A stretch of 42,059 nucleotides of DNA, taken from positions 1-42,059 of the forward strand of contig NZ_AODQ01000030.1 in assembly GCF_000348925.1 (NCBI RefSeq), given 5' to 3'. Positions within the stretch are counted from its first letter, which is position 1, and every line of letters begins with the position of its first letter. Origin of the DNA: Cesiribacter andamanensis AMV16. Its GTDB lineage: Bacteria; Bacteroidota; Bacteroidia; Cytophagales; Cyclobacteriaceae. This document shows, piece after piece, positions 18,311 through 26,667 of this stretch. The notes beneath the pieces are model-generated. The model was not told the DNA's origin. It saw only the letters and a program-made list of their open reading frames with translations, and did not search any database. The translations under genes and the position numbers were made by a program.

Positions 18311-20821
18311 TTGGAGAAGTCTGAATCGGCTGCGCCCCCTGCAGTCCCCCCCGTTACCCCCTCATTATCTGCTGAAGAAATTCTGAAGACCCTGTACGAG
18401 GTAGCGCTTAATGGCATACTTATTCTGCGTCCCCTGCTCGAAGCAGAAACGGATGTAGTGGCTGATTTTATCATTGAGTATGCAAACCCGGAAGGGCAGC
18501 GCATCATAGGAGTCCCGGAGCGGCCCGGTTTTACCATCATTAGCCGCTTTCCGCATCTGCAGCACAATGGGGTGCTTGATTTTTACCGCCGGGTGTTTAT
18601 GTCGGGCGGGGCCGAGCGCATGGAGGTACATTACCAAAATGATGGGCTGGATAATCTTTTTCAGCTTTCGGCCAAACGCTGCGGCGACCTGCTGGTGGTG
18701 AATTTTAATGATGTGCCCCTGGCTGCCGATAGCAGCCAGAAAAAGACAGGCCCCTCGGAAAGTGGAGTAGCGGATGCAAGCCTTCGGGCTGAATTAAACC
18801 TTCAGATTCGTCAGCTCTACAACATTTACATGCAAACGCCGGCGCTCATCTGCATCTTTGAAGGGCCGGAGCATGTCTTTAAACTGGTCAATCCCGCCTA
18901 TCAGCAGCTGGTGGGCGACCGTCCCATTATGGGCAAACCCATTGCCGAGGCCATGCCCGAGCTGGAGGGGCAACCCATTTTTGATCTGCTGGATCAGGTG
19001 TACCAGACCGGGCAGCCCTTTCAGGCCCATGAAATGATGGTGCAGCTGGACCATGCCAACAACGGCGAATTAGGGCAGAACTATTATGATTTTATTTACC
19101 AGGCCACCCGCAATCTGGATGGAGAAATAGACGGCGTGCTGGTGTTTGCCTATGAGGTGACCGCCCAGGTGCAGGCCCGTAAATTGCTGGAAGATAGCCA
19201 CAAGGAAGTACGGGAACTCAACCGGCAACTGGAGACCCGGGTGGCCCAGCGCACCGAAGACCTCAGCCGGGCACAGGCCGAGGCCGAGCGGCAGCGCCGC
19301 CGCCTGGAGCGGCTCTTTATGCAGGCCCCTGCCGCCATTTGCATCCTGAGCGGCCCTCAGCTGGTCTATGAGCTGGTAAACCCCGGCTACCAGCAGCTGT
19401 TTCCCGAGCGCAGGCTGCTGGGCAGGCCCATCCTGGAAGCCCTGCCCGAAATTGAGCACAATCTGGCCTACGCCACCTTCCGCAAGGTATATGAAACGGG
19501 TATTACCCATCAGGAAAATGCCCTGCTTATACCCTTTGTACACCCCGATAGCGGGCAGCTGGTAGACCGCTACTTTACCTTTATCCAGCAGGCCCGCATC
19601 AATGAGCAGGGGCAGATCGATGGGGTGCTGGTCTTTGCCTTTGAGGTAACTACTGAGGCCGCAGCCCGCAAAGCCGTAGAAGCCAGCGCCCGCCAGCTGA
19701 AGCTCCTGACCGATTCGCTGCCGGTGCTTATCGGCTACCTGGATAAGGAAGAAAAATACCGCTTTGCCAATAAAGCCTATAAAGCCTGGTTCAATCAGGA
19801 TCCCGAGCAGCTGCTGGGCCGGCCCGTGCGGGAGGTGGTGGGCGAAAAAGCCTACAGCGGCGTAAAGCAGTACATTAACCGGGCACTGGCCGGAGAGGAA
19901 CTGGCCTTTGAGGCCAAAATGCCCTACCGGGAGGGGTTCACAAAATACATCCGCACCAACTATGTACCCGATATGCAAATGGGGGAGGTAGCAGGCTTCT
20001 ACACCCTGGTGCTGGACATTACCGAACAGACAGAAGCCCAGCAGGCGGTGGAAGCCAGCGAACAGCAGGCCCAGGCCCTTGCCCTGGAGCTGGCCACTGC
20101 CAATGAAGATCTGCTCAGGACCAACCAGCAGCTCACCCGCACCAACAGCGACCTGGACAATTTTATTTACGCCGCCTCGCATGACCTGAAAGCCCCCATA
20201 TCCAACATCGAGGGGCTGCTGCGGCTGATGGAACGCTCGCTCACCAAGGAAGGCCCCCTTTCGGCGCAGGTTGCTCAGGTAACAGGCCTTATGCAGGAGT
20301 CTGTAGAACGTTTTAAGCGCACCATTATTAACCTCACCGAGGTGGTAAAGCTGCAAAAGGAAAGCAACCAGCTGCAGGCGCCCGTTACCTTAGGCAGTGT
20401 GGTGCAGGATGTGCTCAAAGACCTGCAGCCCCTGATTGAAGAGGCGGGCGCCCAGGTTGAGCTGCAGATAGCCGACTGTCCGCCCATTAACTTCTCCGAA
20501 AAAAACCTGCGAAGTGTGATCTACAACCTGCTGTCTAATGCGCTCAAATACCGCTCTCCGGAGCGCAGCCCCCTGCTTCGCCTGGGGTGTGCCGAAACCG
20601 GGCAGTGGGTGATCATTACTGTACGCGACAATGGCCTGGGCATGCGCTTTACCGACCAGTCCAAGCTTTTTGGCATGTTCAGCCGCCTGCACGATCATGT
20701 AGAAGGCTCCGGCATAGGCTTGTACATGGTCAAGAAAATGCTGGAAAATGCCGGCGGAAAAATTGAGGTAGAAAGCCGGCTGGATGAAGGCAGCACCTTT
20801 ACGGTCTACTTCAGAAAATAG
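18311..20821 (+). CDS. Multi-PAS sensor histidine kinase
   Basis: An 836-residue soluble sensor kinase. A degenerate PAS-like N-terminal region (about 20-140) is followed by three PAS domains: about 170-300 (TPALICIFEGPEHVFKLVN), about 335-460 (APAAICILSGPQLVYELVN, near-duplicate of the preceding one) and about 465-585 (SLPVLIGYLDKEEKYRFAN). A long coiled coil leads to HisKA with His624 (YAASHDLKAPISN). The HATPase has YNLLSNALKYRSPE, VRDNGLGM and EGSGIGLYMVKKML. There is no receiver or membrane segment. The only start codon between the upstream stop and the first domain is TTG 18311, so a TTG start is inferred. The duplicated PAS pair suggests an internal duplication. The ligand is unknown. 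Confidence 0.92.
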   Translation: MEKSESAAPPAVPPVTPSLSAEEILKTLYEVALNGILILRPLLEAETDVVADFIIEYANPEGQRIIGVPERPGFTIISRFPHLQHNGVLDFYRRVFMSGGAERMEVHYQNDGLDNLFQLSAKRCGDLLVVNFNDVPLAADSSQKKTGPSESGVADASLRAELNLQIRQLYNIYMQTPALICIFEGPEHVFKLVNPAYQQLVGDRPIMGKPIAEAMPELEGQPIFDLLDQVYQTGQPFQAHEMMVQLDHANNGELGQNYYDFIYQATRNLDGEIDGVLVFAYEVTAQVQARKLLEDSHKEVRELNRQLETRVAQRTEDLSRAQAEAERQRRRLERLFMQAPAAICILSGPQLVYELVNPGYQQLFPERRLLGRPILEALPEIEHNLAYATFRKVYETGITHQENALLIPFVHPDSGQLVDRYFTFIQQARINEQGQIDGVLVFAFEVTTEAAARKAVEASARQLKLLTDSLPVLIGYLDKEEKYRFANKAYKAWFNQDPEQLLGRPVREVVGEKAYSGVKQYINRALAGEELAFEAKMPYREGFTKYIRTNYVPDMQMGEVAGFYTLVLDITEQTEAQQAVEASEQQAQALALELATANEDLLRTNQQLTRTNSDLDNFIYAASHDLKAPISNIEGLLRLMERSLTKEGPLSAQVAQVTGLMQESVERFKRTIINLTEVVKLQKESNQLQAPVTLGSVVQDVLKDLQPLIEEAGAQVELQIADCPPINFSEKNLRSVIYNLLSNALKYRSPERSPLLRLGCAETGQWVIITVRDNGLGMRFTDQSKLFGMFSRLHDHVEGSGIGLYMVKKMLENAGGKIEVESRLDEGSTFTVYFRK

Positions 20822-21000
20822 CATCTCCCCCCGGCTGTTGCGTGCAGTGCGCTGCTGCTCATACCTGTTTTAAACCGCTGGTGTAATTTCCGGGTCCCCA
20901 TGTAAGATTATCGCTGATGTATAGCAGTTTGCCGGGGCTCATGGCTTTTTTATTCGTCTGAAAGAAGGTTGATTTGCACTTCCTTTGTAATGCACCCCTC

Positions 21001-23925
21001 ATGACGAATAAAGTACTCTCACTGTTGCTGCTGGCAGGCCTGAGCCCGCTGGCCCCTTCTGCTCGGGTAGTGGCGGCCCCTGCTTTTGCCCATTCCCCAA
21101 ATGTAGGAATATGGGCTGTTGTATCTGAAAAAGACAATGGAAAGATCAGCGGAACGATAGTTGATGCGGCCAGCAAACAGCCCATCCCCTATACCACCAT
21201 TGCCCTGATCGACCCGCTGAGCGGCAAACCCGTAGATGGCACCATTGCCGACGATGCCGGCAAGTTTAGCCTGGAGAAGATCACCCACGGCGAGTACCGC
21301 CTGCAGTTTTCCTTTATCGGCTACCAGACCAAGACCCTTGAAAAGGTAGTGGTGGGCGATAAGCGCATTGAGCTGGGCGAGATCCTGCTCAGCGAAAGCG
21401 AGGAGGTGCTCAATGCCGTAACCATAGAGGGGCAGCGCCCCATGATTGAGGAGCGGGTAGACCGCACCGTGTACAATGCCGAAGACGATGCCTCCAACCG
21501 CGGCGGCGATGCCACCGATGTGCTGCGCAAGGTGCCTATGCTGTCGGTAGACCTGGATGGAAATGTATCCATGCGCGGCAGTGGAAATATCCGCGTGCTC
21601 ATCAACAACCGCCCTTCCACCATTACGGCGGGCAGTGTGGCCGATGCCCTCAAGCAGATTCCGGCCGACATGATCAAATCGGTAGAAGTGATCACCTCCC
21701 CCTCGGCCAAGTACGATGCCGAAGGCTCCGCGGGTATCATCAACATCATTACCAAAAAGAACACCCTGCAGGGGGGTACCCTCAACATTGATACGGGCAT
21801 AGGCCTGCGGGGCTCCAACCTGGGCCTCAATGGCAGCTACCGCACTGGCAAAATGGGCTTCTCGCTGGGCGGCTTTGGCCGGGCCGGCTACAACATGCCC
21901 GGCAGCTTTGAGAATGCACTTACCACCCGCAGGGGAGAGGATGAACAGCTGATCCGCCAGTCGGCCACCACCGACAACCGGATGATGTTTGGCCGCTACA
22001 CCCTTGGCTGGGATTATGATATCAACGAAAAGAACTACCTCAACGCCTCTGTGCAATACGGCCTGCGCAATGGCAGCAACCGCCAGAATAGCCTGCTGTC
22101 GGAGCGCTTCTGGAATGGCGAGCTGTTTAGCAGCGAGCTGCGGAATGTAGAGACCAGCGACAATTCCGGTACGGTAGATGTGAACTTTAATTACACCCGC
22201 AGCTTTAGCAAACCGCAGCAGGAGCTAAGCCTGCTCACCCAGTTTAGCCGCAACAACCGCAACAACGATCTGTTCTTTGCCATCTTCAATCCGGATGCAC
22301 AAAGCATCGCCGAGCGCCAGAAGAACAGCAACGAAAGCTTTAACCAGGAATCGACCGTTCAGCTGGATTACCAGACGCCCCTGGGCAAAATGCAGATGCT
22401 GGAAGTGGGCGCCAAGCAGATCCTGCGCCAGGTAACCAGCGATTACCAGACCTTTGCCGCCCAGGGTACTGATCCCTTTGTGCTGAAGGAAGGCACCAAC
22501 CTGAGCAATGTGTTCAATTATGATCAGAACATCTCGGCCGGTTACCTGTCCTATACCGTAACTACAGCCAGTAAGTACAGCCTGAAGGCCGGTACCCGCT
22601 ATGAATACACCACCATTACGGCCAATTTTGAGAATAGTGACCGGGAGGTGATCCTGGACCCCTATGGGGTACTGGTGCCCAGCGTAAACCTTTCCAAGAG
22701 CTTTAAGGGAGGCAGCGCCATTAAGCTGGCCTACAACCGCCGCATTCAGCGCCCCTCGCTGCAGTTCCTGAACCCCAATGCCCAAAACCCGGATCCCACC
22801 ATTCGCCGGGTGGGTAATCCCGAGCTGGACCCCGAGTTTACCAACAACTTTGAGCTGGGCTACAGCACCTACTTTAAAACCACCTCGCTCAACCTGACCA
22901 CCTATGTGCGCAGCACCAACAACTCCATCCAGACGGTGCGTAACCGGGCTGAGGATGGTGCGCTGGAGACCTCCTTCTTTAACATAGGGCAGGAGAGCGC
23001 CTATGGGGCCAGTCTGTTTGGCGGCAGCAGCCTGTTTGGCAAAAAACTGACCCTGAATGGCGGCACAGATTTCTACTATGCCGATCTGGCCAACAATGTG
23101 GCCGACCCCGACCAGCGGGCTGCCAACAGCGGCTGGGTAGTTAACCTGCGCGCCTTTGGTAATTACAGCCTGGGCAAGGGCTGGGGGCTGCAGGGCTTTG
23201 GCTTCTACCGCAGCGGCCAGGTGCAGCTGCAGGGCTACCAGGGGGGCTTTGGCATCTACAGCCTCAACCTGCGCAAAGAGTTTCATGAAAAAAGAGGCAC
23301 CATTGGCTTTGGGGCCGAGAACTTCCTGGGCAGAACCATCCGCATCCAAAATGAAGTAAACTCCCCTTCTTTCAGCCAGCAGAGCACCAATGTGATGCAC
23401 AACCTCAACTTTAAGGTGAACGTTAGCTACCGCCTGGGCAAAATGAGCATGGATGGCCCCCGCAGACGGCGCAAATCCATCAACAATGATGATATGAAGA
23501 GCGGTGGTGAAGGCATGCAGGATGCAGGCTCGCCTGCAGCGGCCCCTCAGGGCGGCGCGCCCAGAACAGGCGCTGCGCCACAGTTTGCCCGTCCGGTACA
23601 ACCCTCTGCACCCGGGCCAGCCGCAGATAGCGCAGCCGTTGCCGAAGTCAACCCCAACGGCCGCTGGCAGGGCAGCCTGGGCCAGATGCAGCTAACGCTG
23701 AACCTGCAGGCCGAGGGCGAAACGCTTAGCGGCACAGTTGAGACCCCCATGGGTGCGCAGCCCATCGCCGATGGCAAGATCAGCGGAAACGAGCTTAGCT
23801 TTACCATTACCTTCCGGGGCATGAGCATTCCCTATGCCGGCCGCATAGTAGGCGATACCCTTTACCTGGCCTTCAATGTGCAGGGCCGGGATATCGAAGG
23901 AAGCCTGCAGCGGGTAGTGGAGTAA
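21001..23925 (+). CDS. TonB-receptor-type outer-membrane beta-barrel protein with C-terminal lipocalin-like domain
   Basis: A 974-residue outer-membrane protein. The N-terminus (about 1-30) looks like a signal peptide (LSLLLLAGLSPLA). Next is a carboxypeptidase-regulatory-like beta sandwich (about 47-125: ISGTIVDAASKQPIPYTTI), then a plug domain (about 150-255: VLRKVPMLSVDLDGNVSMRG, VEVITSPSAKYDAEGSAGII). The long barrel of the OMP_b-brl_3 type ends near residue 815 with LNFKVNVSYRLGKM. An Arg-rich RRRRKSINNDD segment and an Ala/Pro linker follow, then a beta-rich domain (about 885-974) with GRWQGSLGQMQLTLNLQ and GKISGNELSFTITFRGM. That last domain resembles small lipocalin-like folds. No SusD partner is adjacent, so it is not a classical Sus uptake pair. 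The ATG at 21001 is chosen because it leads straight into the signal peptide. Confidence 0.92.
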   Translation: MTNKVLSLLLLAGLSPLAPSARVVAAPAFAHSPNVGIWAVVSEKDNGKISGTIVDAASKQPIPYTTIALIDPLSGKPVDGTIADDAGKFSLEKITHGEYRLQFSFIGYQTKTLEKVVVGDKRIELGEILLSESEEVLNAVTIEGQRPMIEERVDRTVYNAEDDASNRGGDATDVLRKVPMLSVDLDGNVSMRGSGNIRVLINNRPSTITAGSVADALKQIPADMIKSVEVITSPSAKYDAEGSAGIINIITKKNTLQGGTLNIDTGIGLRGSNLGLNGSYRTGKMGFSLGGFGRAGYNMPGSFENALTTRRGEDEQLIRQSATTDNRMMFGRYTLGWDYDINEKNYLNASVQYGLRNGSNRQNSLLSERFWNGELFSSELRNVETSDNSGTVDVNFNYTRSFSKPQQELSLLTQFSRNNRNNDLFFAIFNPDAQSIAERQKNSNESFNQESTVQLDYQTPLGKMQMLEVGAKQILRQVTSDYQTFAAQGTDPFVLKEGTNLSNVFNYDQNISAGYLSYTVTTASKYSLKAGTRYEYTTITANFENSDREVILDPYGVLVPSVNLSKSFKGGSAIKLAYNRRIQRPSLQFLNPNAQNPDPTIRRVGNPELDPEFTNNFELGYSTYFKTTSLNLTTYVRSTNNSIQTVRNRAEDGALETSFFNIGQESAYGASLFGGSSLFGKKLTLNGGTDFYYADLANNVADPDQRAANSGWVVNLRAFGNYSLGKGWGLQGFGFYRSGQVQLQGYQGGFGIYSLNLRKEFHEKRGTIGFGAENFLGRTIRIQNEVNSPSFSQQSTNVMHNLNFKVNVSYRLGKMSMDGPRRRRKSINNDDMKSGGEGMQDAGSPAAAPQGGAPRTGAAPQFARPVQPSAPGPAADSAAVAEVNPNGRWQGSLGQMQLTLNLQAEGETLSGTVETPMGAQPIADGKISGNELSFTITFRGMSIPYAGRIVGDTLYLAFNVQGRDIEGSLQRVVE

Positions 23926-23998
23926 CTAGTTTACCTGATAGCCAATATGTAGGGGACTATAAACATGCGTCATCCCGAATTTTAAACAGCTGAAAAAT

Positions 23999-24042
23999 AA
24001 GCAAAGAACGGCTTTGGATGTGACCAAAGCCGTTCTTTGCTT
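23999..24042. terminator. Strong hairpin inside the MITE-like element
   Basis: A perfect 19-bp stem with a 6-base loop. On the minus strand it is followed by TTATTTTTC, so it can end the EamA transcript; for the barrel gene on the plus strand it lacks a good T-run. Confidence 0.65.
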
Positions 24043-24181
24043 CTACAGGCCCAGTCATTGCGATCGAAGAGAATCGGACCGCCGCGCGGCCACGGTCGGC
24101 CGCAGCCGTCCGATTCTTCCGCTACGGGGCGCCCCCCCCCCGCTTCCTCTCCTGCTAACTTAGTATGACGCCGCTAGATAG

Positions 24182-24219
24182 TAAAAACAGCCTCTAGAGA
24201 TATCCAAAGGCTGTTTTTA
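24182..24219. terminator. Bidirectional hairpin inside the MITE-like element
   Basis: A 12-bp perfect stem (TAAAAACAGCCT with AGGCTGTTTTTA) and a 14-base loop. The arms give a T5 tract on either strand, so it can serve both convergent genes. Confidence 0.65.
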
Positions 24220-24294
24220 TTAAAATGATATATCCTTAAAATTCGGGATGACGCATGTTTTTTCCTTTAACCTCCTTCTTGTAGGGCGCAAAGA

Positions 24295-25213
24295 TTATTT
24301 TTCAGAGGCAGTACCGGCAATGCGCACCCCCTTGTGCGCTGGTCCCCGCTTCTGTACCAGCAGCACAGCCGCCAGCACCAGCCCAATGCCGGCAAACTGC
24401 CAGCTGCTGAGGGTTTCGCCAAAAAGCAGAATGCTTGTAAGGGCCGCTACCACCGGCTCCAGGGTGGCCAGGATAGCCGCCCGGCTCGATTCCACCACCT
24501 GCAGCCCGCGGGTGTAGAGTAAAAAGGCCAGCATGGTGGATAGAAAGCCCAGGCCCAGGATCAGCCAGCAGGCAGTGGCATCCAGCAGCAGGGGGGGCAG
24601 CGCTGTCCAGTCCGCTAAAGGGGGTAATGGCCAGGGCCGCCAACACAAAGGTATAGACCGTAACCGTAAGGGGCTGGTGGCGCTGCAGCGCCCATTTGCC
24701 AAAAATGCTGTACAGCGCATAAAACAGGCCCGAACCCAACCCCAGCAAAATGCCATAGCCGCTTAGCTGCCCGCCTCCCCAGGGCAAAAAGCCCACCACC
24801 AGCGCACAGCCGAGCAGGGTAGCCAGCAGCGCCAGCAGCTTGCGGCCCGTCAGGGGCTCCCCAAACAGCAGGCGCGACAGTACGGTCACAAAGGCCGGGG
24901 CGGTATAGAGCAGAATGGTCGCTACTGAGATGGAGGTTTCCCGTATGGCGGTAAACATGCACCAGTTAAACAGCACCACACTAAAAAGGCCCGTGCCAAT
25001 AAAGTACCTGAGATCGCTGAGCCGAATGCGAAAGAGCTGCCGGTTGTGCCAAAGGGTATAGCCCGCCAGCAAAAAAGCAGCCGTAAGCAGGCGCAGTGCC
25101 ACTACCTGCGTGGGGCTAAAGCCCAGGGCATACAGGCGGGTAATAAATAAGCCGATAATGCCCCACAGGACGGCAGCGGCCAGGATGGATAGATAGGCGA
25201 GTTTTCTGGTCAT
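24295..25213 (-). CDS. EamA-family (DMT) exporter, frameshifted
   Basis: Ten-helix drug/metabolite transporter of the EamA (RhaT/YdcZ-like) family, split over two frames. The first frame starts at ATG 25213 (MTRKLAYLSILAAAVLWGIIG) and covers the first EamA repeat and the start of the second, with SVATILLYTAPAFVTVLSRLLFGEP. The second frame resumes with LLLDATACWLILGLGFLSTM and continues through LEPVVAALTSILLFGETLS to the stop at 24295. The switch falls near 24590-24615, where the gene has a run of seven C (plus-strand G7); one base too many would explain it. The repaired protein would have 305 residues, normal for the family. It may be a sequencing error or a true pseudogene. Substrate unknown. 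Confidence 0.85.
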
Positions 25214-25241
25214 GGCCTGGTGCGCAGTGCGAAGAGAGAAG

Positions 25242-25625
25242 CTACGGTACCAGCTGGGCATGCAGGCGGTTGAGGGTTTCCTGCGGATCCTGGCACAGGC
25301 CGGGGTGTACCGGCGAGGTTTGCACAATGGTGCTGCGGGTGGCGGTAAGCCAGCGAAAGCGCGAGGCAGGGGGTAGCTGGCCAATGGCGCCGCCTTCGGC
25401 TTTGCCTCTGCAGATCCTGCCAAAGGTTTCCAGGCGCTGCTGCAGCTCATCCAGGTCCAGCTCCGGGCACAGGGCCAGCAGGCGCTGCTCGTTCAGCTGG
25501 TAGCTGGTCTTCAGAAAACCCCGGGCGGCACAGTAGAGGATCACCCCCACATTCAGGAATTCTTCCCGCTCTACACAGGGCACTACCCGAATAACGGCAT
25601 ACTCAAATACGTGCTTGTCTTGCAT
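25242..25625 (-). CDS. DUF3037-family protein paired with HipA-like kinase
   Basis: A 127-residue protein of the uncharacterised DUF3037 family, recognised by FEYAVIRVVPCVEREEF and NVGVILYC near the N-terminus and by a C-terminal strand/helix region with SRFRWLTATRSTIVQTSPVH. The start ATG at 25625 lies 22 bases inside the end of the upstream HipA-like kinase gene, so the two are translationally coupled. The frame is open to 25724, but the DUF3037 fold begins at MQDKHVFEY. Its function is unknown. By position it could be a partner, regulator or substrate of the kinase; this is inference. Confidence 0.88.
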   Translation of the reverse strand: MQDKHVFEYAVIRVVPCVEREEFLNVGVILYCAARGFLKTSYQLNEQRLLALCPELDLDELQQRLETFGRICRGKAEGGAIGQLPPASRFRWLTATRSTIVQTSPVHPGLCQDPQETLNRLHAQLVP

Positions 25626-26397
25626 GGTGGGCTTCGGTAATGAATAGCTGGGAATGAGCAATGCGGGTTTCCAGAAAATCGGCATAGGCCTGGCGGTGCT
25701 CCGCCACGCTGGCAAAGGGGGCATCGCCCAGCAGCCACTGGTCCGGGATCAGGGCCACTACAGTGCGGATCTTGTCGGGTGTCAGCAGGGCGCGGAATTC
25801 GGCATCTACCGCGTCCAGCTCACTGGCCAGGGGCAGCAGCACATGGTCTTTCACCTGCACAAAGGGGCGCCGGGCCTGCTCGGCAGGGTTTTGCCAGGCA
25901 TGATGAAAGTAGAAAGCCGCCCCGTGGTCAATGAGCCACAGCTCCCTGTTCCACATGAGCATGTTGGTATTGCGGGCGGTGCGGTCTACATTGGTGATCA
26001 GGCAATCGAACCAGACAATCTGCGACGCCAGGCGGGCACTGGGCACATTTACCAGGGCATCAAAGGTAATGGCCCGGCTCAGGTAGTGCAGGGCCAGGTT
26101 CAGGCCCTCGCTGGCGCGCAGCAGGTCCTGGATCTCCTCATCGGGCTCGGTGCGGCCAAAGCTCTCATCAAGCTCTGCAAACACAATCTCCGGCACCCGA
26201 AAGCCCAGCAGCCGGGCCAGCTCGCCGGCAATCAGCTCGGCAATAAGGGCCTTTACCCCCTGTCCGGCCCCGCGGAACTTCAGCACATACATAAAGGCAT
26301 CGTCGGCCTCTACAATGGCCGGCAGCGAGCCGCCCTCCCGCAGGGGGGTTACATAGCGGGTTACCTGTACGGTACGTATTTCCGGCGGGTAGGCCAT
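25603..26397 (-). CDS. HipA-like kinase-fold protein (HipA_2 type)
   Basis: A 264-residue protein with the compact HipA-like kinase fold and no N-terminal HipA subdomain. Likely kinase positions are intact: Lys40 in YVLKF, Glu54 in LIAELIAGELARLLG, the catalytic loop NVDRTARNTNML with Asp138 and Asn143, and the metal-binding Asp157 in LIDHGAAFYF. HipA kinases phosphorylate tRNA synthetases and cause dormancy; this shorter subfamily is not well characterised. No HipB-like DNA-binding antitoxin precedes it. Instead the gene overlaps a DUF3037 gene by 23 bases. The nearest plus-strand gene encodes glutaminyl-tRNA synthetase, which may be chance. An in-frame TTG lies two codons upstream, but ATG 26397 is the better start. 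Confidence 0.88.
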   Translation of the reverse strand: MAYPPEIRTVQVTRYVTPLREGGSLPAIVEADDAFMYVLKFRGAGQGVKALIAELIAGELARLLGFRVPEIVFAELDESFGRTEPDEEIQDLLRASEGLNLALHYLSRAITFDALVNVPSARLASQIVWFDCLITNVDRTARNTNMLMWNRELWLIDHGAAFYFHHAWQNPAEQARRPFVQVKDHVLLPLASELDAVDAEFRALLTPDKIRTVVALIPDQWLLGDAPFASVAEHRQAYADFLETRIAHSQLFITEAHHARQARI

Positions 26398-26585
26398 GAG
26401 CAAAGGGGGTTAAGCCCTGCAAAGATGCGCTAAAATTCAGAATCGGGAAGCAGGCCATTCCCATACCTCCAACAGGCAGGGCCTCCGGACTGTTTTACAC
26501 CTGCTGCGGGCCTGTGGGCTGGCATACTTCCTGTAAAAAGCCAAAGATCTGGCAGCAAGCCTATAGTGGAGCGCAGTAAAATTAG

Positions 26586-26593
26586 TAAATTTG
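26586..26593 (+). promoter_or_regulatory. Candidate -7 box TAAATTTG for glnS
   Basis: An exact TAnnTTTG match placed 75 bases before the glnS ATG, giving a leader of about 68 bases. No clear -33 TTG is present. The same octamer precedes the SWFGD-tail gene. Confidence 0.45.
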
Positions 26594-26667
26594 CAGCTGT
26601 CCTAAAAAAACTGCGCCTGCGCACCCATGCCTGCGCAGCCGAAATGACCGCTAGAGCTTATCAAACC

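Larger units (their letters stand above)
23961..24260. mobile_element. MITE-like non-coding element with perfect 25-bp terminal inverted repeats
   Basis: The first 25 bases (23961-23985, starting AAACATGCGTCATCCCGAAT) are exactly the reverse complement of the last 25 (24236-24260). Between them lie three hairpins: a perfect 19-bp stem (23999-24017 with 24024-24042), a GC-rich stem bounded by GAATCGGAC (24071) and GTCCGATTC (ending 24116), and a 12-bp stem (24182-24193 with 24208-24219). No open frame of note and no obvious target-site duplication are present. It fills the gap between two convergent genes, so it also acts as their terminator region. Confidence 0.72.

Noticed and set aside
19070-20356. 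428-codon minus-strand frame opposite the multi-PAS kinase
   Set aside because: Antisense shadow of a recognised histidine kinase.
24302-25450. A longer 382-codon EamA frame starting at 25450
   Set aside because: The first 79 codons are an out-of-frame read of the DUF3037 gene and the end is out of frame after the C7 run; the protein starts at 25213.
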